NCBI GenBank assembly: GCA_036160575.1
Contig: JAYYDT010000060.1
Coordinates: forward strand, 1 to 19,620
DNA length: 19,620 nt
Origin: TMED26 sp002694075
Lineage (GTDB): Bacteria > Pseudomonadota > Alphaproteobacteria > Thalassobaculales > Thalassobaculaceae
Direction: 5' to 3'
Shown: positions 15,748 through 19,620 of the stretch, one piece after another
Position numbering within the stretch: position 1 is the stretch's first letter
Layout of the letters: every line of letters begins with the position of its first letter
Program-made: the position numbers and the translations under genes
Notes under the pieces: generated by a model
Told to the model about the DNA's origin: nothing
Database searches by the model: none
What the model saw: the letters and a program-made list of their open reading frames with translations, nothing else

Positions 15748-15817
15748 CCTACAAGATCTAGTTATGAAACTGTGAGCCAACCGAAGCATAACCGGGTGCG
15801 GTCAGGTTTCTTGTAGG
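15748..15817. repeat. Spaced 9-base inverted repeat in the gluQ/HNH intergenic region
   Basis: CCTACAAGA (15748-15756) and its exact reverse complement TCTTGTAGG (15809-15817) flank about 52 bases between two divergent genes, in a stretch noticeably richer in A and T than its surroundings. The centre-to-centre distance is 61 bases, close to six helical turns. It could be a pair of operator sites or chance. Confidence 0.3.
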
Positions 15818-15929
15818 CGCGCCGCCAAAAACGATCAACATCTTGTGTCGAGGCATGATTTCTGATCCACTAAACACCAGTCAGTCGCCCCGCCAGGCAA
15901 GGGGCCCGAAGCAGACAGACAGGCCTGTT

Positions 15930-16496
15930 GTGAGTGGAACCGCCGAGCCCGCACCGGCATTGGTGCTCAACGCCGATTTTCGGCCGCTAAGTTACTTCCC
16001 GCTGTCGCTATGGCCGTGGCAGGACGCGGTTAAGGCGGTATTTTTGAAGCGGGTGACGATTGTTTCGGAATATGACCGCACGGTCAGCTCGCCGAGTTTC
16101 GAAATGCGCCTGCCGAGCGTGATCGCGTTGAAAGAATATGTGCCGCAAGCGCGCAAGCCGGCCTTTACCCGTTTCAATGTCTTCCTGCGCGACCGCTTCA
16201 CCTGTCAATATTGCGGCGACCGGTTTCCGACGCCGGAGCTTACCTTCGATCATGTGATCCCGCGCTCGCGTGGGGGTCGGACCAGTTGGGACAATGTGGT
16301 GACCGCCTGTGGCGTATGTAATTTGCGCAAGGGCAATCGTATGCCGGATCGCGCCGGCCTTCATCCGCTCAACGCGCCGTTACAGCCGTCGACCTATCAG
16401 TTGCAGGAGAATGGGCGCGGCTTTCCACCTAACTTTTTGCATGAAAGCTGGCGTGACTATCTCTATTGGGACAGCACCCTTGACGAGGACGTTTAG
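15930..16496 (+). CDS. HNH endonuclease
   Basis: 188 aa predicted metal-dependent nuclease of the HNH type that is widespread in alphaproteobacteria. The N-terminus APALVLNADFRPLSYFPLSLWPW is the family hallmark. The catalytic part has a zinc-binding CQYC (Cys92, Cys95), FDHVIPRSRGG with the active Asp-His (about 107-108), Asn122 in WDNVV, and a second CGVC (Cys127, Cys130). The frame extends upstream to ATG 15855, but those 25 codons use bases unlike the rest of the gene, and the family normally starts near GTG 15930, which I prefer. A 10-base palindrome lies just before it. The biological role is not established. Its stop is 14 bases from the coq7 stop. Confidence 0.9.
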   Translation: MSGTAEPAPALVLNADFRPLSYFPLSLWPWQDAVKAVFLKRVTIVSEYDRTVSSPSFEMRLPSVIALKEYVPQARKPAFTRFNVFLRDRFTCQYCGDRFPTPELTFDHVIPRSRGGRTSWDNVVTACGVCNLRKGNRMPDRAGLHPLNAPLQPSTYQLQENGRGFPPNFLHESWRDYLYWDSTLDEDV

Positions 16497-16510
16497 GTCT
16501 CGCCGACCGC

Positions 16511-17056
16511 TTATAAGCGTTCAGACAACCAAATCGCGGTTTTGCAGCCCCGCCGGATAACGCCGCGCAACAGGCCGTAACCTGCTGTCTCGGTGCCGCC
16601 CCGGGCGGTCGCCAAGTCGCGGTGATCGGCCTCTTCCTGGCGGAAACGCTCCAAATCGTCGGCCAATTCCCGCTCCGCCGGATCGGCGCGCAGCTCGTTG
16701 ATTTGCTGGGCGTAATGTTCGTCGATCACTTCCTCGACGGCGATGGTGCAGGCCATCGCCGCTTTCTCGCCCATCAACGCGGTGCCGGCGCCAAGGGCGA
16801 AGCCGGCCGCTTGCCACAGCGGGTGAAGGACGGTCGGGCGCACCCGACGATCGACCATCAATTTCTCGAAATGGCGCAAATGGGCGACCTCTTGGGCGCG
16901 CATATGTTCAAGGTCGTCGGCCGCCGCGCTATCGCCCAAAACCGCCAATTGGCCGGCGTAAATTTGCTGGGCGCCGAATTCGCCGGCGTGGTCGACGCGG
17001 ATCATTCGGGCCAGGCGGCGGCGGCGTTCGGCCGGGTCAAGGGGCGGCGTGGGCAT
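16511..17056 (-). CDS. coq7: Demethoxyubiquinone hydroxylase, Coq7 family
   Basis: 181 aa di-iron monooxygenase that adds the last hydroxyl group to the ubiquinone ring. It has the ferritin-like ligand set: Glu26 in RVDHAGEFGAQQIY, Glu56 and His59 in EVAHL, Glu108/109 and His114 in VEEVIDEHY, and Glu141/142 with His145 in EEADHRDLA. Two weakly hydrophobic segments near residues 82-107 fit the membrane-associated helices of Coq7. The ATG lies inside the end of dsbB (20-base overlap) with an AGGA about ten bases upstream, so translation is probably coupled. It is the last gene of a three-gene minus-strand operon. Confidence 0.95.
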   Translation of the reverse strand: MPTPPLDPAERRRRLARMIRVDHAGEFGAQQIYAGQLAVLGDSAAADDLEHMRAQEVAHLRHFEKLMVDRRVRPTVLHPLWQAAGFALGAGTALMGEKAAMACTIAVEEVIDEHYAQQINELRADPAERELADDLERFRQEEADHRDLATARGGTETAGYGLLRGVIRRGCKTAIWLSERL

Positions 17057-17567
17057 CGCTGAGACGGTCCTTTTCGATCAAGCCGGCGGCAACCCATGAG
17101 GCCCCACCCAGTATCAAAGATATGGCCAAGTTATACGCCGCCATCGAGAGCCCGAACAGGGACCAGGGCACTTCGTCGCAGCGGGTCAGGGGCTGCGCCT
17201 CAAGCAAGGCCATCAGGGATTTCAAATCGCCGGGCGTCTCGGTCGTCCCGCAACTGGCGGTGCCGGGCCACCAACCTTGTTCGACGCCGACATGGAAGCC
17301 AGCGATCGCGGCGCCGGTCCACAGGCTGATGGCGCTGATCACCAACAACAGGGTTTGGGCGCCGCCCCGCGCACCAAGCGCAAGGCCGGCGAAGATCACC
17401 ACCAGGCCGTGGGGCCAGCGTTGGTAAAGGCAGAGAGTGCAGGGCTTCAAACCGCCCCAAATCTCGAACGCGAAAGCGCCGGCGAGCAGGCCGCCGGCCA
17501 CCAGCAGCAAGACCAGCGGCATAGCCCATGGCAGGCTGTGGCGGAAAAGGGGCGCGGGGCGGGCCAT
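17037..17567 (-). CDS. dsbB: Disulfide bond formation protein B
   Basis: 176 aa inner-membrane protein that reoxidises periplasmic DsbA and passes electrons to ubiquinone. Four hydrophobic helices are seen (about residues 12-34, 50-66, 70-92 and 140-162). The first periplasmic loop holds the CxxC pair Cys43-Cys46 in KPCTLCLYQRW, and the second loop holds Cys106 and Cys130, which form the second redox pair. The motif DEVPWSLFGLSMAAYNL after Cys130 is typical of DsbB. No dsbA is in this window. Its 3' end overlaps the start of coq7 by 20 bases. Confidence 0.94.
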   Translation of the reverse strand: MARPAPLFRHSLPWAMPLVLLLVAGGLLAGAFAFEIWGGLKPCTLCLYQRWPHGLVVIFAGLALGARGGAQTLLLVISAISLWTGAAIAGFHVGVEQGWWPGTASCGTTETPGDLKSLMALLEAQPLTRCDEVPWSLFGLSMAAYNLAISLILGGASWVAAGLIEKDRLSDAHAAP

Positions 17568-17577
17568 GGCCAGCCGC

Positions 17578-18159
17578 CTAAAACACGAAACGGACGGCCA
17601 CGAAACCGCCCACCAAGCCGGCGAAGGACAGGGCCGTCACCAGGCCTAGGCGCCGCTCGATAAAGGCCCGCACCGGCGGGCCGAAATACCACAACAAGGC
17701 GGCGACCGCGAAAAAACGCAGGCCGCGTGCGACCAGCGAGGCGGCGACGAAGACCAGCGGGTTGAGCAAGGTGGCGCCCGAGGCGATGGTGATCACCTTA
17801 TAGGGGAACGGTGTCACACCGGCGCCAAAGACAATCCACGCGCCCCATTCGTTATACATCGTGGCGAAGGCGTCGAAGCGCGCGCCATAGCCATAGAAGG
17901 CCAGCACCGGCTGGCCGATGGCCTCGAACAAAAAGGCCCCGATGGCGTAGCCGGCGAGCCCGCCCAGGACAGAGCCGACGGTGCAAATCGCCGCCAGGCG
18001 CCAGGCCTTGGCCCGCTGGGCCAGACTCATCGGCACCAGCATCACATCGGGCGGGATGAGGAAGACCGAGCTTTCCAAAAAAGCCACAATAAATAGGATC
18101 GGCTCGGCGTGGCGGTGGCCGGCGGCGGACAAGGTCCAGTCATAGAGGCGGCGCAGCAT
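17578..18159 (-). CDS. YqaA-family (DedA/SNARE-associated) membrane protein
   Basis: 193 aa inner-membrane protein of the YqaA branch of the DedA/VTT superfamily. Members are membrane proteins tied to envelope homeostasis, and some DedA proteins recycle undecaprenyl phosphate or phospholipids. Hydrophobic segments lie near residues 22-45, 53-72, 105-125, 138-160 and 170-190. The family signature region is GAGVTPFPYKVITIASG (about residues 108-124). The frame is open to 18303, but ATG 18159 is the start: AAAGGAAG sits about five bases ahead and MLRRLYDWTLS is a usual N-terminus. The dsbB start lies ten bases after its stop, so it heads this operon. Confidence 0.9.
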   Translation of the reverse strand: MLRRLYDWTLSAAGHRHAEPILFIVAFLESSVFLIPPDVMLVPMSLAQRAKAWRLAAICTVGSVLGGLAGYAIGAFLFEAIGQPVLAFYGYGARFDAFATMYNEWGAWIVFGAGVTPFPYKVITIASGATLLNPLVFVAASLVARGLRFFAVAALLWYFGPPVRAFIERRLGLVTALSFAGLVGGFVAVRFVF

Positions 18160-18177
18160 CGGCTTCCTTTCATCCGG

Positions 18178-18206
18178 CCCGGGCGGCGCTAACGCCTTCG
18201 CCCGGG
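18178..18206 (-). promoter_or_regulatory. Hairpin in the leader of the YqaA-family gene
   Basis: CCCGGGCG (18178-18185) and CGCCCGGG (18199-18206) form a perfect 8-base stem with a 13-base loop, ending about 18 bases before the start codon on the minus strand and close to its ribosome site. It could influence translation or mark a terminator. It does not match any riboswitch I know. Confidence 0.35.
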
Positions 18207-18302
18207 TTGGGCCAAGGGATACGCGCGCCGGCGCCGGCTGACAAGCGCGTTCACCGCCGGCCCATCGCCTCGGCGACCGCGCGGCGGCGACCGACAGGGC
18301 CA

Positions 18303-18330
18303 TTGACCTGATCGGTCGAATGACTAAACT
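18303..18330 (+). promoter_or_regulatory. Promoter of the tRNA-Leu gene
   Basis: TTGACC (18303-18308) and TAAACT (18325-18330) are 16 bases apart, followed by a run of G and C (GCGGCGC) around the expected start near 18337. Such a GC-rich discriminator is common at stable-RNA promoters under stringent control. The tRNA begins about 12 bases further on. Confidence 0.6.
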
Positions 18331-18348
18331 GCGGCGCTTCCTCCCAGG

Positions 18349-18435
18349 GCCCCTGTGGCGGAATTGGTAGACGCGCCAGACTCAAAATCTGGTTCAGGTA
18401 ACTGAGTGCGAGTTCGAGTCTCGCTGGGGGCACCA
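18349..18435 (+). tRNA. tRNA-Leu (anticodon CAA)
   Basis: An 87-base class II tRNA with the CCA end encoded. The acceptor stem pairs GCCCCTG with TGGGGGC (two G-U pairs at the inner end). The anticodon stem is CCAGA/TCTGG around the loop CTCAAAA, giving anticodon CAA, which reads the leucine codon TTG. A long variable arm follows, as expected for leucine. The T arm is GCGAG-TTCGAGT-CTCGC. An integrase gene begins 78 bases after its end, so its 3' half is a likely integration site. Confidence 0.95.
18405..18435 (+). other. Likely attachment site at the tRNA-Leu 3' end
   Basis: Tyrosine recombinases often integrate into the 3' end of tRNA genes and are encoded next to the site. Here the T arm and acceptor end of an intact tRNA-Leu directly precede an integrase gene of different base composition. 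The second copy of the core that would prove the site must lie beyond the window, so the exact limits are a guess. Confidence 0.4.
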
Positions 18436-19620
18436 TCTAACACCTCAAGACTTACCTAACCCATTGTAATTGCGCGCTGTTTGTAGGCGGTGTGGCAGGG
18501 GTGTGGTACAGAATGGGGTACAATTTACCGACATATCTTGAGCGGCGCGATGGGGTTTATTACTTCGTCAGACGCATCCCATCAGATGTGCGTAAACATT
18601 ATCACCATAACCGGATACGACTGAGCTTGCGGACCAAGTCTGAGGCCCGCGCCGCGCGCATGGTGTCGTCTATGTCGCAGCGTCTCGAGGACTATTGGCT
18701 TGGCCTTCGATTGCAGGATTTGGATGTTCCATCGATTGCACTTGCGCGCGCTGCAGATTCCAACCAACCAAATTGTGGGTTCGAACTCACAGATGCACTG
18801 GATTTGTATTTACGTTTGAAGGGTGATGGTCGGGATAAGGTGTTTGTCCGGGCAGCGCGCCGCAACATCGGTTACGTAATTGAAGCACTCGGCAACAGGC
18901 CACTCGATCAATATGCCTCGTCTGACGCCGCGTTGTTCCGAGATTGGCTGATAGCAAGAGACATGGCTGGCAACACGGTGCGACGCGTCTTCTCGAGTAT
19001 CAGGTCCATCGTAAATCTGGCAATTAAAGAACAAGGTCTCGAGTGCCAGAATGCATTTGCTGGAACCTTCATGCCCGATGGGATGCGCGAAACAGCACGT
19101 AATCCGATCAGCACAGATGATCTCAAGTCGATCCAGGCGAGATGTCTCGCAGAAGACGACGATTTGCGGTGGTTGATTGCCCTTCTGTCAGATACGGGCA
19201 TGCGACTTGGCGAAGCCGTTGGTTTGTTGAAGGCGGATGTACACCTAGAAAACGATCTGCCGCATATCAAGCTAGCTCCGCATCCTTGGCGTAGATTGAA
19301 GACGCCTGGCAGTGCGCGGATCATTCCACTCGTTGGCATGTCGCTTTGGGCCGCCCAACGGGTCATCGCGAACGAAACCGATACCTCGTTCGCCTTCCCA
19401 CGATACTGCTCGGCTGATGGTCACAATACGAACTCCGCATCTGCCGCCTTGAACAAATGGCTGAAGCAGCAAGGGCCCTCTGATTGCGTTATCCATTCTC
19501 TCCGACACAGCCTTCGGGACCGGTTACGTGCCATTGAGTGTCCGGCTGAGATCATTGACCAGATAGGTGGCTAGTCCACTCCAGGCGTGGGAAGCAACTA
19601 CGGCAAGGGCTACACACTTG
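18436..19620 (+). mobile_element. Left end of an integrated element (genomic island or prophage)
   Basis: From the end of the tRNA onward the sequence has visibly lower GC and more varied third-codon bases than the rest of the window, and it carries a tyrosine recombinase gene pointing inward. Only the left edge is present; cargo and right end are outside. Confidence 0.55.
18513..19620 (+). pseudogene. Tyrosine recombinase/integrase interrupted by an in-frame TAG (3' end outside window)
   Basis: The frame encodes a phage-type integrase. The N-terminus LPTYLERRDGVYYFVRRIP is the common start of this family. A core-binding domain spans about residues 90-190, and the catalytic domain has Arg231 (DTGMRLGEAVGL), a candidate Lys263 (RRLKTPGSARIIPL), and His328-x-x-Arg331 (HSLRHSLR). 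At 19572-19574, right after QIGG, the codon is TAG. The frame continues past it with STPGVGSNYGKGYTL, the normal family ending, where Trp (TGG) is usual at the stop. The catalytic Tyr would be at 19599-19601. As read, the product is 353 aa and lacks its nucleophile. ATG 18513 is preferred over in-frame GTG 18492. Confidence 0.8.

Noticed and set aside
15843..15929. Longer N-terminus of the HNH endonuclease from TTG 15843 or ATG 15855
   Set aside because: Codon choice in this stretch differs from the gene body and the family usually starts near GTG 15930; kept as a possible alternative only.
18160..18303. N-terminal extension of the YqaA-family protein
   Set aside because: The added residues are Arg/Ala/Pro-rich and unlike the family, and ATG 18159 has a good ribosome site and a normal N-terminus.
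1..19620. CRISPR array, rRNA genes, transposon ends, replication origin
   Set aside because: No regularly spaced repeats, rRNA sequence or terminal inverted repeats were seen anywhere in the window.

Overview
This 19.6 kb window reads as high-GC, gene-dense chromosome from a Gram-negative alphaproteobacterium, most likely in or near the Rhodospirillales (inferred). The evidence is a heptose/LPS enzyme (HldE), ubiquinone synthesis by Coq7, an MmcB-family repair nuclease, the alphaproteobacterial type of HNH endonuclease, GluQRS, and strong G/C third-codon bias. Most of it is ordinary housekeeping sequence. No CRISPR array, toxin cluster or biosynthetic cluster was seen.

Layout. Positions 1-3953 (+) hold the end of a peptide/nickel-type ABC importer operon: the C-terminus of the solute-binding protein, two permeases and one fused double-ATPase, joined by 4-base start/stop overlaps. 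Next come a two-helix membrane protein of unknown function (4069-4641) and pgk (4670-5875). A small unknown gene with a near-consensus promoter (5983-6234) and a NUDIX hydrolase (6361-6921) follow. That hydrolase converges on a two-domain sulfurtransferase (6918-7802, -), which is divergent from an EamA/DMT exporter (7990-8886). hldE and an MBL-fold hydrolase follow on +.

Positions 11375-13449 (-) hold an operon read right to left: two tiny overlapping ORFs, mmcB, and two tandem NUDT19-like NUDIX genes. The second tiny ORF has a ribosome site, while mmcB lacks one and starts inside that ORF's stop codon. Then come tam (+), a nitroreductase (+), gluQ (-) and an HNH endonuclease (+). A minus-strand operon follows: a YqaA/DedA membrane protein, dsbB and coq7. 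It links disulfide formation, which passes electrons to ubiquinone, with a ubiquinone biosynthesis step.

The right edge is the start of an integrated element. A tRNA-Leu(CAA) gene with its own promoter is followed by a tyrosine recombinase gene of visibly lower GC content. Its frame is broken by a TAG exactly where the family usually has the box Trp/His, nine codons before the catalytic Tyr, so this integrase copy is probably dead or the base call is wrong. That interrupted integrase and the coupled small ORFs ahead of mmcB are the two observations most worth checking. The rest of the island lies outside the window.
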